A stretch of DNA of 64,000 bases, taken from Pseudonocardia alaniniphila. GTDB lineage: Bacteria; Actinomycetota; Actinomycetes; Mycobacteriales; Pseudonocardiaceae. Below the pieces are notes generated by a model that searched no databases, was not told the DNA's origin, and saw only the letters and a program-made list of their open reading frames with translations. Below, one piece after another: positions 1 through 7,224 of this stretch. The position numbers were made by a program, and so were the translations under genes. The stretch spans positions 124,001 to 188,000 of the forward strand of contig NZ_JAKXMK010000025.1 in assembly GCF_022524485.1 (NCBI RefSeq), written 5' to 3'. The stretch's first letter is position 1, and each line of letters opens with the position of its first letter.

Positions 1-1
1 G

Positions 2-937
2 ACCGAGCGGGGGGTGGTGCTCGAGGAGATCGCGATGCGCGATGACGACCCCGAGGATCTGCTCGCCGAGCTGTTCGACGAGGCGCTGTTCGGCGAGCAC
101 CCACTGGGTCGTCCGGTGATCGGCACCGAGGACTCGGTGCGGTCGATGAGCCGCGAGACCCTGCACGGTTTCTGGCGGGGGCAGTACACCACCCCGCGGA
201 TGGTGGTCGCCGCCGCCGGCAACCTCGTGCACGACGAGGTCGTGGAGCTCGTGGCGGGCGCCCTCGGCAGGGCGGCAGGTGAGGCCGGGCCTACTGCGTT
301 GCCCGTCGGGCCGCGCCGTCCGGAACCGGCGGTGCTGCCTCCAGGCCCACGGCTGGTGCTGCGCCCCGAGGACACCGAGCAGGCGCACGTCATGCTCGGC
401 GTGCCGGGCCTGTCGCGCCACAACCCGCTGCGCACCGCGCTCACCGTGCTCAACACCGCGCTCGGTGGCGGCCCCAGCTCCCGGTTGTTCCAGCAGGTCC
501 GTGAGCAGCGCGGATTGGCCTACTCCGTCTACTCGGCGGTCACGAGCTACTCCGACGCGGGCCACCTCGCCGTCTACGCCGGGTGCGCGCCCGAGCACCT
601 CGACGAGGTCGTCGCGGTGGTGCGGGGGGTGCTCGCCGAGGTGGCGGCGGGCGGACTGACACCCGCGGAGGTCGCGCGGGCCCAGGGCAACCTGCGCGGC
701 GGGCTCGTCCTCGGGCTGGAGGACACGCCGTCGCGGATGAACCGGCTCGGCCGGGGCGAGCTCGACCACGGGCGCCAGCGCGCGGTCACCGAGAGCCTCG
801 ACCGCATTTCGGCCGTCACCCCGGAGCAGGTGGCCGACCTTGCCCGCACGTTGCTGACTGCGCCCCTCACGGCGGCCGTGGTCGGCCCGTACGACAAGAA
901 ACGCGACCTCCCGCCGTCGCTCCGCTCGCTCGGCTAG
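2..937 (+). CDS. M16 family zinc metallopeptidase (partial, C-terminal part)
   Basis: The frame is open from the left edge, so the start and the HxxEH zinc motif lie outside the window. The visible 311 residues begin with TERGVVLEEI, the stretch that carries the third zinc-binding glutamate in M16 peptidases, followed by HPLGRPVIGT. The second half is a typical non-catalytic M16 domain, with SSRLFQQVREQRGLAYS around residues 160-176 and the usual late helix rich in Arg and Glu. Actinobacterial homologues (PepR of M. tuberculosis) sit next to polynucleotide phosphorylase and near dapB, which fits the neighbours here. The substrate is unknown; these proteins resemble mitochondrial processing peptidase. 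The stop codon TAG lies inside the CTAG that opens a repeat element. Family assignment is firm; the function is inferred. Confidence 0.9.
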   Translation, partial: TERGVVLEEIAMRDDDPEDLLAELFDEALFGEHPLGRPVIGTEDSVRSMSRETLHGFWRGQYTTPRMVVAAAGNLVHDEVVELVAGALGRAAGEAGPTALPVGPRRPEPAVLPPGPRLVLRPEDTEQAHVMLGVPGLSRHNPLRTALTVLNTALGGGPSSRLFQQVREQRGLAYSVYSAVTSYSDAGHLAVYAGCAPEHLDEVVAVVRGVLAEVAAGGLTPAEVARAQGNLRGGLVLGLEDTPSRMNRLGRGELDHGRQRAVTESLDRISAVTPEQVADLARTLLTAPLTAAVVGPYDKKRDLPPSLRSLG

Positions 938-989
938 GAGGTGCTGGACAACTCCGCGCAGTAGGGCCGAGTTGTCCAGCGCGCTCCTG
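934..989. repeat. short, internally deleted copy of a CTAG-bounded MITE-like repeat
   Basis: A CTAG at 934-937 is followed by a 48-base near-perfect palindrome (938-985) and then CTGG at 986-989. The left arm GAGGTGCTGGACAACTC pairs with the right arm GAGTTGTCCAGCGCGCTC around the centre CGCGCAGTAGGGCC. Both arms and the centre match, in reverse orientation, the two ends of the longer element at 11596-11763, as if about 112 internal bases had been lost at a CCGC microhomology. As RNA it would form a strong hairpin just after the M16 peptidase stop codon, so it may also act as a terminator. Confidence 0.75.
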
Positions 990-1028
990 GCCCGCGTCCT
1001 GTTCGTCCGGCATGCCAGTATCGGTGCG

Positions 1029-1508
1029 GTGTCCCCCGAGACCCTTGTCGCCGGGCTGCTGATCGTCGTCGGCATCGCCGGGATAGTGGTGCCGGTGCTG
1101 CCCGGGCTGATCCTCGTGCTCGCCGGTGTGGCCGTCTGGGCGGTCCCGCGCGGGGACGCCCTCGGCTGGGCGGTACTCGGCATCGCGACCGGGATCGTCG
1201 TGCTGGGCAGCGTGGCGAAGTACCTGTTGCCCGGCCGCCGGCTACGCGACTCCGGAGTGCCCGGCCGCACGCTCGCCGCGGGAGCGGTGCTGGGCGTGGT
1301 CGGGTTCTTCGTCGTGCCGGTGGTGGGTCTGTTCCTCGGGTTCGTGCTCGGGGTCTACCTCGCCGAGCTGGCCCGGCTGCGCGGGCACGGGCAGGCGTGG
1401 CCGTCCACCAAGCATGCGCTCACCGCGGTGGGGTGGAGCATCGTCATCGAGCTGTTCACGGGTCTGCTCGCCGCGGCGGTGTGGATCGGAGGGCTCGTTC
1501 TCAGCTGA
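1029..1508 (+). CDS. DUF456 family integral membrane protein
   Basis: A 159-residue hydrophobic protein with about four to five membrane segments, among them the N-terminal LLIVVGIAGIVVPVLPGLIL and a Gly/Val-rich pair near residues 75-105. The pattern, with GIAGIVVPVLPG near the start and GxxxGPxxGxxxG-like glycine spacing later, is that of DUF456, a family of unknown function found widely in bacteria. I chose the GTG at 1029 because the first helix follows directly. An upstream TTG at 972 would put the start inside the repeat and add a non-conserved tail. No ribosome binding site is clear. It lies 27 bases before dapB but dapB has its own promoter. Confidence 0.75.
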   Translation: MSPETLVAGLLIVVGIAGIVVPVLPGLILVLAGVAVWAVPRGDALGWAVLGIATGIVVLGSVAKYLLPGRRLRDSGVPGRTLAAGAVLGVVGFFVVPVVGLFLGFVLGVYLAELARLRGHGQAWPSTKHALTAVGWSIVIELFTGLLAAAVWIGGLVLS

Positions 1509-1523
1509 TGCCGGGGCTCTGAT

Positions 1524-1529
1524 TAGTCT
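1524..1529 (+). promoter_or_regulatory. -10 element TAGTCT of a leaderless dapB transcript
   Basis: TAGTCT ends six bases before the GTG of dapB, the spacing expected when transcription begins at the start codon. There is no Shine-Dalgarno sequence in between. Confidence 0.55.
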
Positions 1530-1535
1530 GCGGTC

Positions 1536-2288
1536 GTGGCGGAGAACGGGATCCGGGTCGGTGTGGTGGGCGCGCAGGGGCGGATGGGCGCGCAGGTGTG
1601 CGGCGCCGTCGAGGCGGCGCCGGACCTGGAGCTGCGCGCCCAGGTCGACGAGGGCGACCCGCTGTCGCTGCTCGTGGACGCCGGTGTGCAGGTCGCCGTC
1701 GACTTCACCCATCCCGGCGTGGCGCTCGACAACGTGCGGTTCTGCATCGAGCACGACATCGCCGCGGTGGTCGGCACCAGCGGGTTCGACGAGACGAAGC
1801 TCGCCGCGGTGCGCGGGAAGCTCGCGGAACACCCCGGACACGTGCTCATCGCCCCGAACTTCGGTATCGGCGCCGTCCTGTCGATGCAGTTCGCACGGCA
1901 GGCCGCGCGGTTCTTCGAGTCCGTCGAGGTGATCGAGCTGCACCACGCCGGCAAGGTCGACGCCCCGTCCGGCACGGCGGTGCACACGGCCGCCCTGATC
2001 GCAGCGGCACGGGCCGAGGCCGGCGACGGACCGGTGCCGGACGCCACCACCACCGAGCTTCCGGGTGCCCGCGGCGCCGAGGTCGACGGCATCCGCGTGC
2101 ACTCCGTCCGGCTCCCCGGGCTGGTGGCGCATCAGGAGGTCGTGCTCGGCACCACGGGGGAGACGCTGACGATCCGCCACGACTCCTTCGACCGGGCGTC
2201 GTTCATGCCGGGCGTGCTGATGGCCGTGCGCGCGGTGCGCGAACGCGAGGGCCTCACGGTGGGCCTGGAGCCGTTGCTCGGCCTCTGA
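1536..2288 (+). CDS. dapB: 4-hydroxy-tetrahydrodipicolinate reductase
   Basis: Reduces hydroxy-tetrahydrodipicolinate with NAD(P)H in the cytoplasmic diaminopimelate/lysine pathway. The 250-residue length matches the short actinobacterial form. GAQGRMG at residues 12-18 is the nucleotide-binding loop. HHAGKVDAPSGTA from residue 136 carries the catalytic histidine (H136) and lysine (K140); NFGIGAVL precedes it. The GTG start at 1536 follows a TAGTCT element by six bases and has no ribosome binding site, so translation is probably leaderless. dapA, the preceding pathway step, lies 6 kb downstream in the same orientation but is separately promoted. Confidence 0.97.
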   Translation: MAENGIRVGVVGAQGRMGAQVCGAVEAAPDLELRAQVDEGDPLSLLVDAGVQVAVDFTHPGVALDNVRFCIEHDIAAVVGTSGFDETKLAAVRGKLAEHPGHVLIAPNFGIGAVLSMQFARQAARFFESVEVIELHHAGKVDAPSGTAVHTAALIAAARAEAGDGPVPDATTTELPGARGAEVDGIRVHSVRLPGLVAHQEVVLGTTGETLTIRHDSFDRASFMPGVLMAVRAVREREGLTVGLEPLLGL

Positions 2289-2308
2289 GTCCTGTCGGAG
2301 GGCCGGGC

Positions 2309-2314
2309 TAGCGT
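2309..2314 (+). promoter_or_regulatory. -10 element TAGCGT before the monooxygenase-like pseudogene
   Basis: TAGCGT lies seven bases before the GTG at 2322, the same leaderless arrangement as other genes here. The promoter therefore looks intact although the gene is broken. Confidence 0.45.
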
Positions 2315-2321
2315 TCGCGCT

Positions 2322-2647
2322 GTGCCCATGGCGATAGAGCTGGCCCGCTTCACCATCCACGACGGCGCTGAGAGCCAGCTGGTCGCGCAGCGGCCGGCGA
2401 TGGTCGGGGCGCTGCGCGAGCGCTTTCCGGCGTGCCTGGCGGCCTACCTGACGAAGGAGGACGACGGCGGTTGGCTCGACGTCGTGCTGTGGCGCAGCCG
2501 CGCCGAGGCCGAGGAGGCGGCGCGGGAGGTGAGCGCTCGGTGCCCGAGTGTGCGTCCTGGTTCCGGCACATCGCCGTCTCGGGCGGGCTGAGGTACGTCG
2601 ACGTCGTGGACGAGTGGAGGGCCCCGGCCGATCAGCCGGTCAGGTGA
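2322..2647 (+). pseudogene. antibiotic biosynthesis monooxygenase (ABM)-like gene with a frameshift
   Basis: From the GTG at 2322 (or ATG at 2328) the frame reads as a small dimeric alpha/beta-barrel protein of the ABM/YgiN superfamily: ELARFTIHDGAESQL, then RPAMVGALRERFPACLAAYL and WLDVVLWRSRAEAEEAAREV. At about 2533-2545 the sensible protein moves to another frame, where SVPECASWFRHIAVSGG and LRYVDVVDEWRAPADQPVR continue the fold to a stop at 2645-2647. The frame change equals one missing base in the run gtgagcgctcggtgcc. Without repair the product ends at 2591 with an unrelated tail. It is either a recent inactivation or a sequencing error. It overlaps the end of the convergent acetyltransferase gene by eight bases. 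Confidence 0.6.
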
Positions 2648-3206
2648 GCCGGAGGTCGAGGGATCCGGTGATCCGCACCTCGCGCAGCTCACCGGCCCCG
2701 GTGTCGAGCACGCGCACCGTTCCGTCGGGCTCCCAGCCCGCGTGGGCGTAGAACCGGCGGGACGCCTCGTCGGCCTCCGGTACCCAGGCCAGCCCGTACA
2801 CCGCGCCCGCCTCGCGCAGGCTCGCGGCGGCCGTGGCGAGCAGCCGCCCGCCATGACCGCGCCTGCCCCACCGGGGCTCCACCAGCAGGGCGCTGATCTC
2901 GGCCCATGCCCCGGGCTCCAGCGTGGGCCCGGTGGGCGGGGCCGCCTGCTCCGGCGGCATGGCGATGGAGGCGGCGCAGAACCCGACGGTCCACTCACCT
3001 TCGGTGGCGACGAGTACCTGGCCGTGACCGGCCTCGACGGCCGCTGTCCAGGCTTTGTGCGCCTCCTCGCTGCGCAGCTGGGCGAGCGCCTCCGCCGGGA
3101 CGAGCGTGGCGTACGCGGCCTCCCACGTGCCGGACTGGATGCGCACGATCTCGTCGACGTCGGCGGCGGTGGCGCGATGGACGGTGGCGGTGGCCATGCG
3201 CGTCAT
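2640..3206 (-). CDS. GNAT family N-acetyltransferase
   Basis: A 188-residue single-domain GNAT enzyme that should transfer an acetyl group from acetyl-CoA to an unknown acceptor. The N-terminal strand and helix read VHRATAADVDEIVRIQ. The central strand ISALLVEPRWGRRGHGGRLL contains the acetyl-CoA pyrophosphate loop (R-x-x-G-x-G type) near residues 105-125, and the C-terminal part has ASRRFYAHAGWEPDG, typical of motif B. The start ATG at 3206 is followed by a second in-frame ATG at 3197; neither has a clear ribosome binding site. It is transcribed away from the DMT exporter and converges on the broken monooxygenase-like gene. Confidence 0.85.
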   Translation of the reverse strand: MTRMATATVHRATAADVDEIVRIQSGTWEAAYATLVPAEALAQLRSEEAHKAWTAAVEAGHGQVLVATEGEWTVGFCAASIAMPPEQAAPPTGPTLEPGAWAEISALLVEPRWGRRGHGGRLLATAAASLREAGAVYGLAWVPEADEASRRFYAHAGWEPDGTVRVLDTGAGELREVRITGSLDLRLT

Positions 3207-3323
3207 TCAAGCCGACGGCCCCGTGGCGGTCGGTCCGGGGCGCAGATCCGGGGGCGGTGACCGCTACGTGTGCGTCGTCCCACCCGGGGGACAGCGAGTC
3301 GTTGGCTATGGCAACGTCAAGAC

Positions 3324-4277
3324 GTGGACGCCGCAGTCGCTCCCCGCTCACCCGGTGCCCTCGCCTGGATCGCCCTCGGCGTCGTCTACGTGCTCTGGGG
3401 TTCCACCTACCTCGGCAACCGGCTGATCATCGCCGACGTCCCGCCGCTGTTCGCGGGTGGCGCGCGGTTCCTGATCGGGGGCGCGCTCCTGGGGCTCGTG
3501 GTGCTGGCCGTCGCCGGACGTGCAGGCTTCCGGATGACACGCGGCCAGCTCGCCACCACGGCGCTGTCGGGCCTGCTGCTGCCCGCCTGGGGCAACGGGC
3601 TCGTGGCGCTGGCCCAGCAGAAGGTGGCATCCGGCCTGGCTGCCCTGCTCATCGCCGCGGTGCCGCTCTACATCGTCGTGCTGCGGGCGCTCACCGGGGA
3701 CCGGCCGCGGCCGGCCACGCTCGTCGGCGTCGGGGTCGGGGTGGCCGGGCTCGCGATCCTCGTGCTCGCCGGGCCGTCGGGTGGGTCCGGTGGCGTGCAG
3801 GGCAGCGCGTGGTGGGGACCGTGGCTCGTGCTGCTCGCCGGCCTCGGCTGGGCCACGGGCACGTTCGCGACCACCCGGCTCCCGACGCCGGCCAACCCCT
3901 TCGCGCTGGCCGCGGGGCAGATGTTCATAGGCGGGGTCATCCTGATGACGGTCTCGCTGGCCTCCGGAGACCGGCTCGACATCGGGTCCGTGTCGGTCGT
4001 GGCCTGGTGGGCATGGGCGTACATGGCCGTGGTGGTCTCGCTCGCGGCGTTCGGCGCCTACGCGTACGCGCTGGCGTCGCTGCCGGTGTCGACGGTCGCC
4101 ACCTACGCCTACGTCAACCCGGTGATCGCCGTGCTCCTCGGCGTCCTCGTGGCGAACGAGCGGTTCTCGACGATGCAGCTCGTCGGCGGTGCGGTGGTGC
4201 TCGTGGCGGTCGTGCTGGTCATCGCGGCGGAGCGGCCGCGGAAACGTCGGGGTGAACTGGCACCATCCGGAACGTGA
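3324..4277 (+). CDS. EamA/DMT superfamily transporter
   Basis: A hydrophobic protein of about 317 residues with ten predicted membrane segments and two EamA repeats. The first repeat starts WIALGVVYVLWGSTYLGNR and the second GPWLVLLAGLGWATGTFATT. The signature YVNPVIAVLLGVLVANE near the end is typical of RhaT/EamA exporters of metabolites or drugs; the substrate is unknown. I prefer the GTG at 3324 (MDAAVAPRSPG). An upstream in-frame GTG at 3270 would add 18 poorly conserved residues rich in Arg and Trp. The stop overlaps the start of the next gene as GTGA, so the two are translationally coupled. Confidence 0.85.
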   Translation: MDAAVAPRSPGALAWIALGVVYVLWGSTYLGNRLIIADVPPLFAGGARFLIGGALLGLVVLAVAGRAGFRMTRGQLATTALSGLLLPAWGNGLVALAQQKVASGLAALLIAAVPLYIVVLRALTGDRPRPATLVGVGVGVAGLAILVLAGPSGGSGGVQGSAWWGPWLVLLAGLGWATGTFATTRLPTPANPFALAAGQMFIGGVILMTVSLASGDRLDIGSVSVVAWWAWAYMAVVVSLAAFGAYAYALASLPVSTVATYAYVNPVIAVLLGVLVANERFSTMQLVGGAVVLVAVVLVIAAERPRKRRGELAPSGT

Positions 4278-5530
4278 CGCCCCCGCCCGCTGTCGAGACG
4301 ATCGGTGCTGCCGCGGCTCGTCGTGCCGCCCTCGCCGCCCAGGGATTCGCCGACCCACGCCCCGCAGGCCCGGTCACGCGCCGCCATCTCGCGCGCACCC
4401 TCGACCGGATCCGTCTCTTGCAGCTCGACTCGGTCAACGTGGCCGTCCGGGCCCACTACATGCCGCTCTACAGCCGGCTCGGTCCCTACCAGCGCGAGCT
4501 GGTCGACGACGCCGCATGGTCCCACTCGGCGCGCCGCCCGCGGCTGCTCGCCGAGTACTGGGCCCACGAGGCCAGCCTGCTCCCGGTGGAGGACTGGCCC
4601 CTCCTGCGCGCCGGGGCCAAGCGCGACGGCTGGTGGCGCCACTACGGGGCGCTGGTCGAGCGGCACCCGGGCCTCGTCGACGACGTGCTCGCCGCGGTCA
4701 AGGAGCTGGGCCCGATCGGCGCGGGCGCTCTCGAGACGGCGGTCGGCGGGCCGTCGCGGCCGCGTCCGCCCGGCGCGTCCTGGTGGGAGCGCTCCGACGT
4801 CAAGCGCATCTGCGAGTACCTCTTCGGCATCGGCGCGCTCACCACGGGCACGCGGCGCCACTTCCAACGGCTCTACGACCTTCCGGAGCGGGTTCTTCCG
4901 CCCCACGTGCTTGCGGCGCCTGCGCCCTCGCAAGAGGAGGCGGCCCGCGCGCTGGTTCTGCGCTCGGCGGCGGCGCTCGGCGTCGCCACCGAGACCGACC
5001 TGCGGGATTACTACCGGCTCGCCCCGGCCGCCAACCGTGCGGCGCTGCTCGCGCTGGTGGAGGCGGGGGAGCTGGAGCCGGTGGAGGTGCGCGGCTGGGC
5101 GCGTCCGGGCTACCGGGTGCCGGGTGCGCGTCTCCCGCGCCGGATCGGCGGGCGGGCGCTGCTCAGCCCGTTCGATCCGCTCATCTGGGAGCGCTCCCGC
5201 ACCGAGCGGATCTTCGGGTTCCGCTACCGCATCGAGATCTACGTGCCGGAGCCGAAACGGGAGTACGGCTACTACGTGTTCCCGTTCCTGCTCGACGGCG
5301 AGCTGGTGGCCCGGGTCGACATCAAGGCCGACCGCCGGGCCGGGGTGCTGCGCGTGCCAGGAGCCTTCGCCGAGCCCGGGGCCGACCTGCCACGGGTCAC
5401 CGCCGAGCTGGCGGGGGCATTGCGCGAGATGGCCGACTGGCTCGAGCTCGACGGCGTGGTGGCGGGTGAACGGGGCGATCTCGCCGCCCCGCTCGCCTCG
5501 GCCGTGCACGCAAGCCATTCACTGACGTAG
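4274..5530 (+). CDS. YcaQ/AlkX-type winged-helix DNA glycosylase
   Basis: A 418-residue protein of the HTH_42 family (YcaQ, AlkZ/AlkX), made of tandem winged helices that remove alkylated or crosslinked bases from DNA. The catalytic Q-phi-D motif is visible as Q50-L51-D52 inside RLLQLDSVNV. This is the form used by the AlkX/YcaQ branch; the AlkZ branch has Q-phi-Q. Further family marks are HYMPLYSRLG, LLAEYWAHEASLLP and the late LLSPFDPLIWERSRTERIFG followed by YRIEIYVPEPKREYGYYVFP. GTG at 4274 overlaps the upstream stop, so it is expressed with the exporter. In some antibiotic producers such a glycosylase next to an exporter gives self-resistance to DNA-alkylating compounds, but nothing else here suggests a biosynthetic cluster. 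Confidence 0.88.
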   Translation: MTPPPAVETIGAAAARRAALAAQGFADPRPAGPVTRRHLARTLDRIRLLQLDSVNVAVRAHYMPLYSRLGPYQRELVDDAAWSHSARRPRLLAEYWAHEASLLPVEDWPLLRAGAKRDGWWRHYGALVERHPGLVDDVLAAVKELGPIGAGALETAVGGPSRPRPPGASWWERSDVKRICEYLFGIGALTTGTRRHFQRLYDLPERVLPPHVLAAPAPSQEEAARALVLRSAAALGVATETDLRDYYRLAPAANRAALLALVEAGELEPVEVRGWARPGYRVPGARLPRRIGGRALLSPFDPLIWERSRTERIFGFRYRIEIYVPEPKREYGYYVFPFLLDGELVARVDIKADRRAGVLRVPGAFAEPGADLPRVTAELAGALREMADWLELDGVVAGERGDLAAPLASAVHASHSLT

Positions 5531-5548
5531 AACCGTGCGCTGATGTAC

Positions 5549-5592
5549 TCGTGCGCGGATACGAGCGCCCCCGCACCCGTATCCGCGCACGA
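5549..5592. terminator. bidirectional hairpin terminator between convergent genes
   Basis: A perfect 15-base inverted repeat, TCGTGCGCGGATACG and CGTATCCGCGCACGA, separated by 14 bases. It lies between the convergent YcaQ-type gene and the DUF4097 gene, so it can stop transcription from both sides. No U-tract follows, as is usual in high-GC actinobacteria. Confidence 0.75.
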
Positions 5593-5615
5593 TCCCCCGC
5601 TCGTGACGCCGCAGG

Positions 5616-6605
5616 TCAGACGGCCGCGGCCGCCCGTGTCACGAGCACGTCGCCGCTCCCGGTGCGGCCGCGCACCTGGAGCGCAGCGGGCTGCTCGGGA
5701 GCCACCCCGGTCACCTCCAGGTCGCTGCGGGTCTTTCCCGAACCGGACGTCAGATCCAGCTCGGCCCGGACGCCGGGGTGCACACCGATCCGCAGCCCGC
5801 CGGAGCCGGTGGTCAGCTCCAGGCGTCCGCAGCGGGCGTCGGAGATCTCGACGTCGCCCGAGCCCGTGCGCACGCCGAGGTCGGCATCAACGGTGCCCAC
5901 CGTGACGGCCCCGCTGCTGGCGCGCACCTCGGCGGGCCCTCCGGTGGAGGCCACCGCCACCTTCCCCGACCCGGTACGCACCCGCATCCGGCCGGCCACG
6001 GCTCCGATCTCGACGTCGCCGGACCCGGTGGTGACGTCCGCGTCGCCGCCCACGGCGGCCACGGAGATCCGGCCCGAGCCGGTGCGCACGCCCGCCCACC
6101 CCGCACGGCCGGTCACCCGGACGTCGCCGGCGCCTGCCCGCGCGGCCAGGCGCGAACCCGCGGGCGCCGACACGGTGATCGCCAGCGGCACCACGCGCAA
6201 CGGCAGGTCCTGCGAGGACCGGACAACGAGCCGCTTTCCCGTCTCCGACCAGCTGATCTCCGCAGCCCGCACCGCGTCGGCCGCGAGGTCGTCGACGCTG
6301 CGCCCGACGCCGGGACCGCCGTGGCCGCCGAGCCAGTTGATGATGCCGCTGAGCCCCTGGGTCCAGGTGTTGCCCGCGGACGGGTCGTGGCGCACCTCCA
6401 CGCGCACGTCACCCGCGCTGCCCTCGCCCGTGCCCCCGATCTGCTCGTCGAGATGCACGCGGATGCGGCCGACGTCCACCGTCAGCTCCATCTCGACGCC
6501 GCCGTCCACCGGCCAGCTCTGCCGGCGTACGAGCTCCTCCGAGCCGGTCGGCTCGTCCGTCCCGAAGTCCGTCGCGTCGTCCACGCCGCTCACCCCTCGA
6601 CCCAT
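5616..6605 (-). CDS. DUF4097 family beta-strand repeat protein
   Basis: A 329-residue protein whose second half (about residues 155-320) is a series of repeats of roughly 20 residues, each built around a TGSG turn: TGSGRISV, TGSGDVEI, TGSGKVAV, SSGAVTV, TGSGDVEI, TGSGGLRI, SGSGKTRS, TGSGDVLV. This is the DUF4097 pattern, thought to fold as a beta-helix-like sheet. The first 60 residues are acidic and variable. No signal peptide or membrane segment is evident, so the product should be cytoplasmic. Its ATG overlaps the end of the upstream ribbon-helix-helix gene by 16 bases, giving a two-gene operon under one operator. The biochemical function is unknown. Confidence 0.8.
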   Translation of the reverse strand: MGRGVSGVDDATDFGTDEPTGSEELVRRQSWPVDGGVEMELTVDVGRIRVHLDEQIGGTGEGSAGDVRVEVRHDPSAGNTWTQGLSGIINWLGGHGGPGVGRSVDDLAADAVRAAEISWSETGKRLVVRSSQDLPLRVVPLAITVSAPAGSRLAARAGAGDVRVTGRAGWAGVRTGSGRISVAAVGGDADVTTGSGDVEIGAVAGRMRVRTGSGKVAVASTGGPAEVRASSGAVTVGTVDADLGVRTGSGDVEISDARCGRLELTTGSGGLRIGVHPGVRAELDLTSGSGKTRSDLEVTGVAPEQPAALQVRGRTGSGDVLVTRAAAAV

Positions 6606-7114
6606 CCGCGTAGGCGCCTCTCGTCACGGTCGCCCTGTGCCCAGTCCCGGCGGTCGTGCCGCCGTCCGCCCCCCGCCAGTGCCCCTTGGACGGCCTGCGC
6701 CACCCAGGAGTTGAGCGACACGCCCTGTGCGGCCGCGGCCTGCTCGGCCTGGTTCTTCATCTGCTCCATCAGCCGTAGCGTGATCCGGCTGATGTCCCCC
6801 GCGTCCGCTCCCGGTGGGAAGCCGCGGAACGGCGGCGGGTTCTGCGACTCCGCCGCGACGGGTTCGGCGGCGGAGTCGGCGCTGACCGCGACGCGAACGT
6901 CGCGGCCGTCGAGGCGCACCTCGACCACGCGGTCCGGCAGCGCGGCGGTGACTTCGGCCGCGAGATCGGAGAGCGCGTTCATGAGAGCCAGCCGGGCGGC
7001 CGGCTCGATGGCGGCACCGAGCAGTGCAGCGGTGCGCTGTGTCTGCTCGTCACCCGCGGCCGCTGCGGAGGAGAGGTCCTCCCGCAGCTGCGTGATGTAC
7101 TGGCTGAGATCCAT
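6590..7114 (-). CDS. ribbon-helix-helix (HicB-antitoxin-like) DNA-binding protein
   Basis: A 174-residue protein with an N-terminal helical region (residues 1-60), a short strand segment VVEVRLDGRDVRVAV, a Pro-rich linker, and a C-terminal ribbon-helix-helix around residues 107-146 (ISRITLRLMEQMKNQAEQAA then GVSLNSWVAQAVQGAL). That last pattern is shared with Arc/HicB-type repressors. No HicA-like toxin is adjacent; the partner gene is the DUF4097 protein, which it overlaps. A perfect palindrome begins ten bases upstream of its ATG, so it most likely represses its own operon. Automated pipelines may label it a toxin-antitoxin antitoxin, but the context does not support a toxin. Confidence 0.75.
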   Translation of the reverse strand: MDLSQYITQLREDLSSAAAAGDEQTQRTAALLGAAIEPAARLALMNALSDLAAEVTAALPDRVVEVRLDGRDVRVAVSADSAAEPVAAESQNPPPFRGFPPGADAGDISRITLRLMEQMKNQAEQAAAAQGVSLNSWVAQAVQGALAGGGRRHDRRDWAQGDRDERRLRGWVEG

Positions 7115-7124
7115 GACATCACTG

Positions 7125-7178
7125 TGGCGTCATCGATGACGCCAGTCAAGGAGAATCCTGACGCGTTCGTGGCGTCAG
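7125..7178. promoter_or_regulatory. candidate operator array for the RHH repressor
   Basis: A perfect 20-base palindrome, TGGCGTCATCGATGACGCCA, occupies 7125-7144. It is followed by a second dyad, CTGACGC-n7-GCGTCAG, at 7158-7178. Together they give four TGRCGYCA-like half sites just upstream of the RHH start codon (7112-7114). Arrays of short half sites near the own promoter are the rule for ribbon-helix-helix repressors. The array ends 32 bases before the thyX -10 element, so an effect on thyX is possible. Confidence 0.6.
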
Positions 7179-7210
7179 CCGGTGTCACGCGGAATGGTCA
7201 GGGGCCGGGC

Positions 7211-7216
7211 TACCCT
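7211..7216 (+). promoter_or_regulatory. -10 element TACCCT of a leaderless thyX transcript
   Basis: TACCCT lies eight bases before the ATG of thyX, with no ribosome binding site between them. Confidence 0.5.
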
Positions 7217-7224
7217 TCGGACCC

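Noticed and set aside
5777..6110. Tandem DNA repeats within the DUF4097 gene
   Set aside because: The repetition is at protein level (TGSG turns); the DNA copies differ at many positions and are explained by the beta-repeat fold.
6590..7114. HicB antitoxin of a HicAB toxin-antitoxin system
   Set aside because: No HicA-like toxin is adjacent on either side; the overlapping partner is a DUF4097 protein. I keep only the RHH repressor reading.
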